This document shows, piece by piece, positions 1 through 5,207 of a stretch of 5,207 nucleotides of DNA. The stretch is taken from positions 1 to 5,207 of the forward strand of contig SFQZ01000170.1 of the NCBI GenBank assembly GCA_004562915.1. Reading direction: 5' to 3'. This DNA comes from a bacterium. GTDB lineage: Bacteria; Bacillota_A; Clostridia; Lachnospirales; Lachnospiraceae. Within the stretch, counting starts at the first letter, position 1. Every line of letters begins with the position of its first letter. The notes beneath the pieces were generated by a model. That model had not been told where the DNA came from. It searched no databases and saw nothing but the letters and a program-made list of their open reading frames with translations. The position numbers and the translations under genes were made by a program.

Positions 1-23
1 GGGAGCGGGTATCGGTTTGTAGG
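1..23. repeat. Direct repeat copy 1 (response-regulator 3' end)
   Basis: Positions 1-23 are identical base for base to 791-813, a spacing of exactly 790 bp. The identity stops at position 24 (a versus c at 814). The left boundary cannot be seen because the window begins inside the repeat, so the true repeat may be longer. Confidence 0.9.
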
Positions 24-27
24 ATAG
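1..27 (+). CDS. 3' end of a probable OmpR-family response regulator (partial)
   Basis: Only the last eight codons and the stop are visible, reading GSGYRFVG. This is the usual ending of the winged-helix DNA-binding domain of OmpR/PhoB response regulators, whose final beta-hairpin commonly reads ETVRGVGYRF. The same 23 bases recur at 791-813, where the preceding codons (SLRRKIGDGYIETVV) make the response-regulator match clearer. A Rho-independent terminator follows directly, so this ends a transcription unit. The identity rests on a very short stretch plus its repeat copy. The bulk of the gene, and any sensor kinase, would lie left of the window. Confidence 0.6.
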   Translation, partial: GSGYRFVG

Positions 28-36
28 ATGATATGG

Positions 37-72
37 CAGAGACAGTTTTGTATGAACTGTTTCTGTCTTTTT
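37..72 (+). terminator. Rho-independent terminator after the response-regulator end
   Basis: An 11-bp stem (cagagacagtt at 37-47 with aactgtttctg at 55-65, including one G-U pair) closes a 7-nt loop and is followed by tctttttg. It starts 10 nt after the stop codon at 25-27. Its left arm is nearly the same as that of the terminator at 829-874 (gcagag-a/g-cagtt), which suggests the two gene ends share ancestry including the terminator. Confidence 0.8.
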
Positions 73-114
73 GCATAATAGTTTGCCAAGCATTAAATAT
101 TGTGATTTCAGTGA

Positions 115-131
115 TGCAACTGCTGGTTGCA
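115..131. promoter_or_regulatory. Inverted repeat upstream of the XRE gene, possible operator
   Basis: A perfect 6-bp inverted repeat with a 5-bp centre, TGCAAC-tgctg-GTTGCA, lies about 75 bp before the XRE start and about 20 bp upstream of the likely -35 element. XRE regulators often bind such dyads near their own promoters, so autoregulation is possible. The arms are short and a chance occurrence cannot be excluded. There is no T-tract, so it is not a terminator. Confidence 0.3.
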
Positions 132-151
132 CAAATTCAAACTAAAATTGG

Positions 152-180
152 TTGTGATAATAACAAATTTCCAGTATGCT
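152..180 (+). promoter_or_regulatory. Probable sigma-A promoter of the XRE gene
   Basis: The -35 TTGTGA (152-157) and -10 TATGCT (175-180) are 17 bp apart, each with four of six consensus bases. Transcription would begin near 187, giving a leader of about 19 nt that still contains the ribosome binding site AAGGGGG (191-197), 8 nt before ATG 206. A short dyad TTGT/ACAA overlaps the -35 box and could take part in repression, but it is weak. Confidence 0.45.
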
Positions 181-205
181 ATAAATAAAAAAGGGGGCTG
201 GTAAT

Positions 206-826
206 ATGACGTTAGGAGAAAAAATACAGAAACTCAGAAAGTCATGTGGTCTGTCGCAGCTTCAGTTAGCAGAGCAATTGGATGTATCCCGTCAGTCAGT
301 TTCAAAATGGGAATTGAATGAGTCAGTTCCTGATATAAATAAAATAGTAAGACTGAGTGAATTGTTTTCTGTTTCTGTGGATGAATTATTGAAAGAGCAA
401 TACACATCTTATGTAGAGAATGTCGATACAAAATCAACGATTGAGGATATTGTTCAAATGAATTATATAAATAGTTTAATTAAAATCGGTATTAAAACAA
501 CTATTTTAGGAACGGTGCTAATTGTTTTAGAATGCTTGTTTTTACCGGTGTTGGCAATTATTCAGAAATCACAGGTTAATGGGCAGGGGTTTTATACGGA
601 TTTTATGGATTATATATCTGTTCAGCCAATGCCAATTATATATATCCTTACGATTATAATAATTTGTGTGGGGATTTTCCTTGTTTTTTGGGGGAGTAGA
701 AGAAAAAGGAAAAGTTGCGGGGCGGCGGTGGCGAATGTGGTGTATTCGCTCAGACGGAAGATTGGAGATGGATACATAGAAACGGTGGTTGGGAGCGGGT
801 ATCGGTTTGTAGGCGTGGGAGAATAA
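206..826 (+). CDS. XRE-family HTH membrane protein with a response-regulator-like C-terminal tail (chimeric)
   Basis: The 206-residue product begins with a Cro/C1-type helix-turn-helix (residues ~3-62; LSQLQLAEQLDVSRQSVSKWE is the helix-turn-helix core). A linker follows, then two hydrophobic segments (~97-119 and ~142-162) ending in the basic stretch SRRKRK. That layout is a known Firmicute type: a membrane-anchored XRE regulator with both ends in the cytoplasm. Residues ~170-206 do not fit. They contain NVVYSLRRKIGDGYIETVV and then GSGYRFVG, which is the recognition helix and wing of an OmpR-family DNA-binding domain, and the DNA becomes visibly richer in G and C from ~711. The tail lacks the domain's earlier helices and probably cannot fold alone. 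An in-frame fusion by recombination or deletion is the likely origin. The XRE part is secure. The DNA target, and whether the tail matters, are unknown. Confidence 0.85.
   Translation: MTLGEKIQKLRKSCGLSQLQLAEQLDVSRQSVSKWELNESVPDINKIVRLSELFSVSVDELLKEQYTSYVENVDTKSTIEDIVQMNYINSLIKIGIKTTILGTVLIVLECLFLPVLAIIQKSQVNGQGFYTDFMDYISVQPMPIIYILTIIIICVGIFLVFWGSRRKRKSCGAAVANVVYSLRRKIGDGYIETVVGSGYRFVGVGE
711..826 (+). other. Response-regulator C-terminal fragment fused in frame to the XRE gene
   Basis: These codons encode a recognition-helix-like VVYSLRRKI followed by IETVVGSGYRF, the hallmark end of OmpR/PhoB effector domains. The start of the fragment is approximate and is set by the shift from AT-rich codons to gcg, gtg, ctc and cgg codons just after the basic SRRKRK stretch. 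The segment plus its terminator parallels positions 1-72. I infer a remnant of a second, related response-regulator gene whose 5' part has been lost. Confidence 0.6.
791..813. repeat. Direct repeat copy 2 (inside the tail of the XRE gene)
   Basis: Identical to positions 1-23. In copy 1 the reading frame stops one codon after the repeat-encoded GSGYRFV. Here it runs three codons longer, ending GVGE before TAA at 824-826. The pair could be a recombination scar or a tandem duplication of a gene end. Confidence 0.9.
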
Positions 827-828
827 AT

Positions 829-874
829 GCAGAGGCAGTTGCTCCGTGTTGGAGTGACTGGCCTCTGCTTTTTT
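829..874 (+). terminator. Strong Rho-independent terminator after the XRE gene
   Basis: A 17-bp stem with one bulged G (829-845 with 851-868; outer arm GCAGAGGC/GCCTCTGC) carries a 5-nt loop and is followed by six T (869-874). It begins 2 nt after the stop codon. It separates the XRE gene from the sigma-factor operon, so the latter needs its own promoter. Confidence 0.92.
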
Positions 875-1071
875 ATAGAAATATAACTTGGATATACTCT
901 CTATAAGAGTTAACATAGAAAAGCTAAACTAATTAGTGGGCAGTTTTGAGTTGTACCACCCTTAAAAATAAAAAATTTTTGTGCGGGGCTATCTTTTTGC
1001 CTTGCTGAGTTGTTATACATAATAGAAAGGTAAAAACGTTTTGAACTTTAATAACGGGAAAGGAGGATTTT
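875..1071 (+). promoter_or_regulatory. Intergenic region holding the operon promoter
   Basis: No gene is supported here. It contains a short dyad ACTCT-ctata-AGAGT (896-910), an A/T-only palindrome around 971-980, and a possible sigma-A-like promoter: TTGCCT (997-1002) and CATAAT (1018-1023), with a short 15-bp spacing. I found no convincing ECF-type AAC/CGT promoter at a usable distance. TTGAAC at 1041-1046 is too close to the start codon to leave room for a -10 and the ribosome binding site. Which element drives the operon is therefore open. Confidence 0.35.
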
Positions 1072-1593
1072 GTGGATGTTGATTTTCTTTTGATCAGGAA
1101 TATGAAAAAAGGCAATGAAGATGCTTTCGATGTGTTTGTCCGCAAATACTATGATGATATTTTGAAGTATTGCGGTTACCATTGCTCTGATTCAGAATAT
1201 GCCGAGGATTTGGCGCAGGAAACATTTGTACATTTTTTCGCAAAATTATCTGATTACCGTCATATGGGAAAGGCGAAAAATTTCCTATATACCATAGCCG
1301 GAAATTTGTGCAAGAACTATTTCAAGAAAGCAAAAGAAATCTCGCTGGAGGATACCGAACTGGCTGATCTGGCGGAAGAAGCTGAATTTACACCGGACAT
1401 TCTCTCAAAGCTGGAGGTTGAGGATGCGCTGAAACACTTGTCTGATAAATTACGGGATGTAGTTGTTCTATATTATTTTCAGGATTTGAAGCTATCGGAG
1501 ATAGCCGATGTTTTGAAAATCGGCCTACCATTGGTAAAATACCGAATGAAGCAGGCAAAAATCCAGTTAAAGATGTATTTAGAGGAGGAATGA
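1072..1593 (+). CDS. ECF-type RNA polymerase sigma-70 factor
   Basis: The 173-residue length is typical of extracytoplasmic-function sigma factors, which contain only regions 2 and 4. Region 2 spans ~11-88, with the core-binding AEDLAQETF motif (44-52) and the promoter-melting/-10-reading segment KNFLYTIAGNLCKNYFKK (69-86). An acidic linker (~89-113) leads to region 4 (~115-170), whose helix-turn-helix is LKLSEIADVLKIGLPLVKYRMKQA. The start is GTG 1072: AGGAGG (1061-1066) sits 5 nt before it, and the next in-frame ATG (1102) would cut into region 2. The protein would direct RNA polymerase in the cytoplasm to its own regulon, probably including this operon. No zinc-finger anti-sigma gene follows; a six-TM protein gene does, 2 nt downstream. 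The family call is firm, the regulon is inferred. Confidence 0.93.
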   Translation: MDVDFLLIRNMKKGNEDAFDVFVRKYYDDILKYCGYHCSDSEYAEDLAQETFVHFFAKLSDYRHMGKAKNFLYTIAGNLCKNYFKKAKEISLEDTELADLAEEAEFTPDILSKLEVEDALKHLSDKLRDVVVLYYFQDLKLSEIADVLKIGLPLVKYRMKQAKIQLKMYLEEE

Positions 1594-1595
1594 CC

Positions 1596-2357
1596 ATGAC
1601 ATTTGAAGAAAAACTCAAAAGTTACAAAAAAGCCGCACAGATTCCGGCAAGAGAGGAAGCAATTCAAAAAACCATTCAGATGTCAAAAGCGGCCTTTTAT
1701 ATGAATGAACAGGATAAGGTTATGCCCTACTATGAATTCTTGTTTGTACAATTCAAAATGATTCAGAAAAGATGGTGGGGATTCCAGTTCCTTCTCTTGC
1801 TGCTGTTTTGGGTTTCTTTTCCCTTATCTGTGGAAATTGAAGCTGTCCAAAGAAGCATGGGAGTTACAGCATCGCTGTTTATTATTCTTGTGATTCCGGA
1901 ATTATGGAAAAACCGGAATAGCCAGTCTATGGAGATTGAAGCGGCAAGCTATTATTCCCTGCGGCAAATTTATGCGGCACGAATGACGCTGTTTGGTATT
2001 GTAGATGTAGTGTTTATCACACTATTTTGTGGTCTGGCCTCCACTACTTTGCATCTGGCCTTGTCGGTATTGCTGACACAATTTCTATTTCCAATGGCAA
2101 TTACTGCGTGTATCTGCTTTGGAATATTGTGCAGTAAACATCACTTTAACCAATTTGCCGCAATCGGTTTGTGTATTATCTGGGGTGGGTTCTGGTGGCT
2201 GCTTATCTTGAATGAAACAATTTATACCTGGATTACTATGCCGGTATGGATCGGGCTGTTTGGAATTGCATTGGCATTTCTCGCTTTTGCGATTCATCGG
2301 ACGCTGAGTAGCTGTAACAATTACTGGGAGGTAAACTTAAATGGAATTGAAGGTTGA
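1596..2357 (+). CDS. Six-TM membrane protein of unknown function, candidate sigma partner
   Basis: I do not recognise a named family. The 253-residue protein has a polar, helix-prone N-terminus (~1-60; EEKLKSYKKAAQ near the start) and about six hydrophobic segments (~62-80, 88-104, 130-148, 154-178, 186-205, 213-234), with a polar loop rich in Tyr, Arg and Glu between the second and third. ATG 1596 is preferred over ATG 1590, because AGGAGG at 1583-1588 lies 7 nt from the former and only 1 nt from the latter. It lies 2 nt after the sigma gene and overlaps the ABC ATPase gene by 17 nt, so its translation is tied to both. By position it could be a membrane anti-sigma or sensor acting through its N-terminal region, or an extra subunit of the ABC transporter. 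Sequence alone does not decide. Confidence 0.8.
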   Translation: MTFEEKLKSYKKAAQIPAREEAIQKTIQMSKAAFYMNEQDKVMPYYEFLFVQFKMIQKRWWGFQFLLLLLFWVSFPLSVEIEAVQRSMGVTASLFIILVIPELWKNRNSQSMEIEAASYYSLRQIYAARMTLFGIVDVVFITLFCGLASTTLHLALSVLLTQFLFPMAITACICFGILCSKHHFNQFAAIGLCIIWGGFWWLLILNETIYTWITMPVWIGLFGIALAFLAFAIHRTLSSCNNYWEVNLNGIEG

Positions 2358-3228
2358 AAATCTTACAAAAGATTTTGGCGGCTTTACCGCCGTCAACCAC
2401 TTGTCCCTTACTATGACAAACGGTGTCTATGGATTATTGGGGATAAATGGAGCAGGAAAAACAACGTTAATGAGGATGCTCTGTACGTTATTGAAGCCGA
2501 GTGAAGGAAAAATTACCTGTAACGGAAAGGATATTTTTAAGCTGGATGCTGACTATAGAAAGCTATTGGGATATCTGCCACAGGATTTTGGTTTTTACCC
2601 GGAATTTACGGTACGGGACTATCTCCTCTACATTGCGACTATCAAAGGAATCAAAAGCCCTGTTGCAAAAAAGAGAGTGAAAGAGCTTATCACACAGGTC
2701 GGGCTTGCAAAAGTGGCAAACAGGAAGATGAAAAAACTGTCCGGCGGAATGAAGCGGCGTGCTGGAATTGCCCAGGCAATGCTGAACAATCCCCAAATTC
2801 TTATTTTGGATGAACCGACAGCAGGTCTTGATCCAAATGAACGAATACGTTTCCGTAATCTAATCAGCGAATTATCGGGGGATCGGCTGGTGCTTCTGTC
2901 TACCCATATTGTTTCAGATGTTGAATATATCGCCAACGAGATTCTGCTTATGAAAGACGGTAGTTTGATCCGCAGAGGGACTTCAGAAGAACTGATTAGC
3001 TCCATGACGGAAAATGTATGGAAATGCAATGTAGAAAAGGCGCAAGTTCCTTCTGTGCTGAAAGCGTATAAGGTTTCTAATGTAAAATCTGAAGCACATG
3101 GAGCAGAGCTGAGGATTATTTCTAAGGATAAGCCTTTTGCGGGAGCGGTGCCGGAGGAAGCAAATCTGGAAGATGTTTTTCTGTATTATTTTGGAGAAAA
3201 GGTTGGTGATGAAGATGCTGTTCTTTGA
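2341..3228 (+). CDS. ABC transporter ATP-binding protein (BcrA/CcmA-like drug or peptide export type)
   Basis: This cytoplasmic ATPase should power the permease encoded next. All nucleotide-binding motifs are intact in the 295-residue product: Walker A GINGAGKT (34-41), Q-loop Gln81, signature LSGGM (133-137), Walker B ILILDE (153-158), D-loop GLD (162-164) and the switch histidine His189 in LLSTHIVSDVE. A C-terminal extension (~210-295) resembles the accessory region common in BcrA-type ATPases. The best-known relatives serve antibiotic, bacteriocin or lipid export and self-immunity, but the substrate cannot be read from the sequence. GGGAGG (2326-2331) lies 9 nt before ATG 2341, inside the previous gene, which it overlaps by 17 nt. 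Its own end overlaps the permease start by 20 nt. Functional ATPase: high confidence. Substrate: unknown. Confidence 0.93.
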   Translation: MELKVENLTKDFGGFTAVNHLSLTMTNGVYGLLGINGAGKTTLMRMLCTLLKPSEGKITCNGKDIFKLDADYRKLLGYLPQDFGFYPEFTVRDYLLYIATIKGIKSPVAKKRVKELITQVGLAKVANRKMKKLSGGMKRRAGIAQAMLNNPQILILDEPTAGLDPNERIRFRNLISELSGDRLVLLSTHIVSDVEYIANEILLMKDGSLIRRGTSEELISSMTENVWKCNVEKAQVPSVLKAYKVSNVKSEAHGAELRIISKDKPFAGAVPEEANLEDVFLYYFGEKVGDEDAVL

Positions 3229-4444
3229 AATAAAAAAGGTTTTTTCAAAACCTATCAATAAAGTCGCTCTGCTTATTCTTCTGGCAGTGCTTGTGGTCGG
3301 GAGTTTTTTGACGATACGGGATGTCAAATATGTCACAGAAGATGGAACAACAATTTCCGGCGTTGCAGCGGCGCATTATCTGAAAGAAGAAAGAAATAAA
3401 TGGGCCGGGGATATTACGGAAAATGTACTGATTGATGTGATTCGGGAAAATCAGGCAGTACAATCTTCTGGTGGAGCACAGTCCGAAAATGAACGGATGA
3501 CCGATATTGCATATGCAAAAACGCAAGGTATTTCGGACATTAAGCAGATGATTACACTGGCGTTTGGAAGTTTTGATGATTACGATTATTATCTGGCAGA
3601 CCGGGTATCTGCGGATGAAGTCGGTGAATTTTATGAGCGCCGGGTAGAGAGCCTGAGAGAATATTTGTATTCGGATGAAATCAGTGACACCTATTCAGAG
3701 GAAAAAAAGGCATTTTTGCTTGGTCAATACGAAAATCTTGAAACCCCATTCTATTATGAATATACAGATGGATGGAAAGCACTCATGGATTCGCAATATA
3801 TGCCGACACTGATGATGATTTTGGTTTTAGTTGCCGGATTTTTTGTGGCGGGTATTTTTTCAGATGAATTTTCATTAAAGGCAGATTCTATCTTCTTTTC
3901 TTCCAGATTGGGAAGAAATAAAGCAGTGGCAGCTAAAATTGGTGCAGGCGTTGTGATTGTTACTGTTATATACTGGACCGTCATGCTTCTGTATTCGCTC
4001 ATTGTACTTGGAGCATTGGGATTTGACGGCGGCGTATGCTGGATACAAACTGGAGTAAGTAATTGGAGGAGTTTTTATAATATCACTTATTTTCAGGATT
4101 GGGCGTTCACATTGCTTGGAGGATATGTGGGAAGTCTGTTTATTCTTACACTGGCTATGCTGATATCTGCGAAAACGCGTTCCACTGTTTTGGCAATCAC
4201 GATTCCATTTATCCTTACTTGTGTACCGCCGTTTTTTGGGAAAATTGCTTGGCTGTCACGCATTATGACATTATTTCCGGATCAGTTGCTTCGCTTGAAT
4301 AAAAGCCTTGAAGATTTCAGCCTATATCAGATCGGAGGGAAAATCTTTGGAGCAATGTCGATTATTATACCGGTGTATTCAATTTTGCTCTGCTTTATTG
4401 TTCCTGCTATGTATATCGTGTATCGGAGGACACAAATCAAATAA
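3209..4444 (+). CDS. ABC-2-type transporter permease with a large extracellular domain
   Basis: The 411-residue protein is the membrane partner of the preceding ATPase. After a basic amphipathic start (FFEIKKVFSKPINK) comes TM1 (~18-36), then ~160 soluble residues (~37-197) rich in Asp, Glu and Tyr that should lie outside the cell, then five more hydrophobic segments (~198-220, 244-270, 299-325, 330-350, 384-405) and a basic tail RRTQIK. One TM, a long outer domain, then a TM cluster is a known layout of ABC-2 exporters for peptides and antibiotics. ATG 3209 is chosen because a purine-rich site (GGAG..AAGG, 3193-3202) precedes it and the IKK amphipathic helix starts there. The longer in-frame extension to 3137 lies inside the ATPase gene and reads as basic, non-conserved sequence. 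The two genes overlap by 20 nt. Confidence 0.85.
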   Translation: MKMLFFEIKKVFSKPINKVALLILLAVLVVGSFLTIRDVKYVTEDGTTISGVAAAHYLKEERNKWAGDITENVLIDVIRENQAVQSSGGAQSENERMTDIAYAKTQGISDIKQMITLAFGSFDDYDYYLADRVSADEVGEFYERRVESLREYLYSDEISDTYSEEKKAFLLGQYENLETPFYYEYTDGWKALMDSQYMPTLMMILVLVAGFFVAGIFSDEFSLKADSIFFSSRLGRNKAVAAKIGAGVVIVTVIYWTVMLLYSLIVLGALGFDGGVCWIQTGVSNWRSFYNITYFQDWAFTLLGGYVGSLFILTLAMLISAKTRSTVLAITIPFILTCVPPFFGKIAWLSRIMTLFPDQLLRLNKSLEDFSLYQIGGKIFGAMSIIIPVYSILLCFIVPAMYIVYRRTQIK

Positions 4445-5155
4445 ATGAAACGCCGTAGAAAACATAGAGGAATGCTGCTCATTGGCATAGTGTTGGTTGT
4501 TATTTTGGGATACAGTGTAGCAACCAACATAGAAATCAACCTGCCGACTTTCTCACTATCGGTGATCGAGAATCTTATTGGCATCCACAGTACCGCTAAC
4601 ACAGATCATGGATGGAACCTGATTCTCGTAAATCGTGACTATTATATACCGGAAGATTACACAGTAGAATTAACCGAGTTATCCAATGGCGAAAAGGTGG
4701 ATTCCAGAATTTATCCCGATTTACAAGAAATGTTTGATGATGCAAGAGCAGAAGGAATCCAACTTTTTGTAGCTGACGGTTATCGAACAGAGGAAACGCA
4801 GCACCGTATTCTGGATGAAAAAATCGAAGCATATAAGTGTGAAGGATATTCTGCGTCAGAGGCTGAAAAGAAAGCAAAAGAGTGGGTGGCTGTTCCGGGG
4901 ACCAGTGAGCATCAGTTAGGGCTGGCAGTGGACATTAATGAGGATACTTCTCGAAGCACCAGTGATGAAGTATATACATGGCTTGCAAATAATGCTTATA
5001 AATATGGTTTTATTAACAGGTATCCGGCGGATAAGACGGAGATCACGGGAGTTATTTACGAACCGTGGCATTATCGCTATGTGGGCAGAGAGGCGGCGCA
5101 GGAAATATATTCTCAAGGCATCTATCTGGAGGAATATATTCAAGGTTTGGAGTAG
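4445..5155 (+). CDS. VanY-type D-alanyl-D-alanine carboxypeptidase (M15B family), membrane-anchored
   Basis: The enzyme should remove the terminal D-Ala from peptidoglycan pentapeptides on the outer face of the membrane. A basic start (MKRRRKHRG) and one hydrophobic segment (~10-27) form an uncleaved signal anchor. The catalytic domain (~57-230) shows the M15 motifs: substrate-binding Arg114 in DGYRTEETQ, zinc ligands His156 and Asp163 in SEHQLGLAVDI, catalytic Glu206 and zinc ligand His209 in EPWHYRYVG. All key residues are present, so it is probably active. The start abuts the permease stop with no gap; GGAGGA (4425-4430) is 14 nt away, a rather long spacing, so translation may depend on termination of the permease. 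VanY proteins lower vancomycin binding or remodel the wall. No vanA/vanH/vanX ligase cluster is visible, so a glycopeptide resistance role is not shown. Confidence 0.92.
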   Translation: MKRRRKHRGMLLIGIVLVVILGYSVATNIEINLPTFSLSVIENLIGIHSTANTDHGWNLILVNRDYYIPEDYTVELTELSNGEKVDSRIYPDLQEMFDDARAEGIQLFVADGYRTEETQHRILDEKIEAYKCEGYSASEAEKKAKEWVAVPGTSEHQLGLAVDINEDTSRSTSDEVYTWLANNAYKYGFINRYPADKTEITGVIYEPWHYRYVGREAAQEIYSQGIYLEEYIQGLE

Positions 5156-5174
5156 CTTTTGTAGATTTATAATA

Positions 5175-5207
5175 GGCGGAGGTGATATTGGTTGGAACGA
5201 TAGAAAT
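5175..5207 (+). CDS. 5' end of a further operon gene, TTG start (partial)
   Basis: GGCGGAGGTGAT (5175-5186) is an almost complete match to the 16S anti-Shine-Dalgarno. TTG at 5188-5190 lies 5 nt after GGAGG (5178-5182) and opens the frame MVGTIE to the window end. The other nearby TTG (5192) meets a stop after two codons. No terminator separates this gene from vanY-like 4445-5155; the gap is only 32 nt, so it probably belongs to the same transcript. Too little is visible to name a product. Confidence 0.5.

Noticed and set aside
715..906. Plus-strand open frame of 63 codons overlapping the XRE gene end and the terminator
   Set aside because: It is out of frame with the response-regulator-like tail, runs through the strong terminator and has no ribosome binding site.
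947..963. Minus-strand AAGGGTGGTAC resembles the start of a T-box antiterminator core
   Set aside because: The conserved CGCG that should follow is absent (AACTC instead), there is no stem I architecture, and no minus-strand gene lies downstream.
933..1145. Minus-strand open frame of 70 codons across the intergenic gap and the sigma gene 5' end
   Set aside because: No ribosome binding site or recognisable domain, low-complexity Phe/Lys/Ser content, and it overlaps the well-supported sigma gene.
1590..1595. Earlier ATG for the six-TM protein
   Set aside because: Only 1 nt from AGGAGG; the ATG at 1596 has the proper 7-nt spacing.
3137..3208. Longer N-terminus for the permease
   Set aside because: It lies wholly within the ATPase gene in another frame and lacks a good ribosome binding site. 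It would add 24 mostly basic residues before a normal ABC-2 start at 3209.
4445..5155. Reading the VanY-like gene as evidence of a glycopeptide resistance cluster
   Set aside because: No vanH, D-Ala-D-Lac/D-Ser ligase or vanX gene is in the window, and VanY-type enzymes are common as housekeeping or stress enzymes in Firmicutes.
1..5207. CRISPR arrays, tRNA, rRNA or insertion sequences
   Set aside because: No regularly spaced repeats, no tRNA-like cloverleaf or rRNA segments noticed, and no transposase frame on either strand.

Overview
The window looks like chromosomal or integrated accessory DNA from a low- to mid-GC Gram-positive bacterium, most likely a gut Clostridia/Lachnospiraceae-type Firmicute. 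The support is AT-rich coding sequence, strong AGGAGG-type ribosome binding sites, GTG and TTG starts, tightly overlapped operon genes, and XRE, ECF-sigma, ABC-2 and VanY-type families common in that group. The taxonomic call is inference; there is no rRNA or marker gene here.

Layout. Positions 1-27 are the last codons of a gene whose end (GSGYRFVG-stop) matches the C-terminal wing of an OmpR-type response regulator, followed by a terminator. After a short promoter region comes an XRE-type helix-turn-helix membrane protein (206-826). Its last ~37 residues are unlike the rest of the protein and look like a second copy of a response-regulator C-terminus, ending in a 23-bp perfect repeat of positions 1-23. 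A very strong terminator (829-874) closes this part. A 245-bp gap leads to a five-gene, tightly coupled operon: ECF-type sigma factor (1072-1593), six-TM membrane protein (1596-2357), ABC ATPase (2341-3228), ABC-2-type permease (3209-4444) and VanY-type D,D-carboxypeptidase (4445-5155). A further gene probably begins at a TTG codon at 5188 behind a near-perfect Shine-Dalgarno and runs out of the window.

How the genes may work together. The sigma factor has no recognisable zinc-finger or RsiW-like anti-sigma partner. The membrane protein encoded 2 nt downstream, with a ~60-residue cytoplasmic N-terminus, is the natural candidate for holding the sigma factor or sensing a signal, but that is inference. 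The ABC pair resembles antimicrobial-peptide or lipid exporters, and VanY enzymes trim the terminal D-Ala from peptidoglycan stem peptides. The most economical reading is a cell-envelope stress or antibiotic/peptide-response module that combines export with cell-wall remodelling. The upstream response-regulator remnant and the chimeric XRE protein indicate past recombination next to it.
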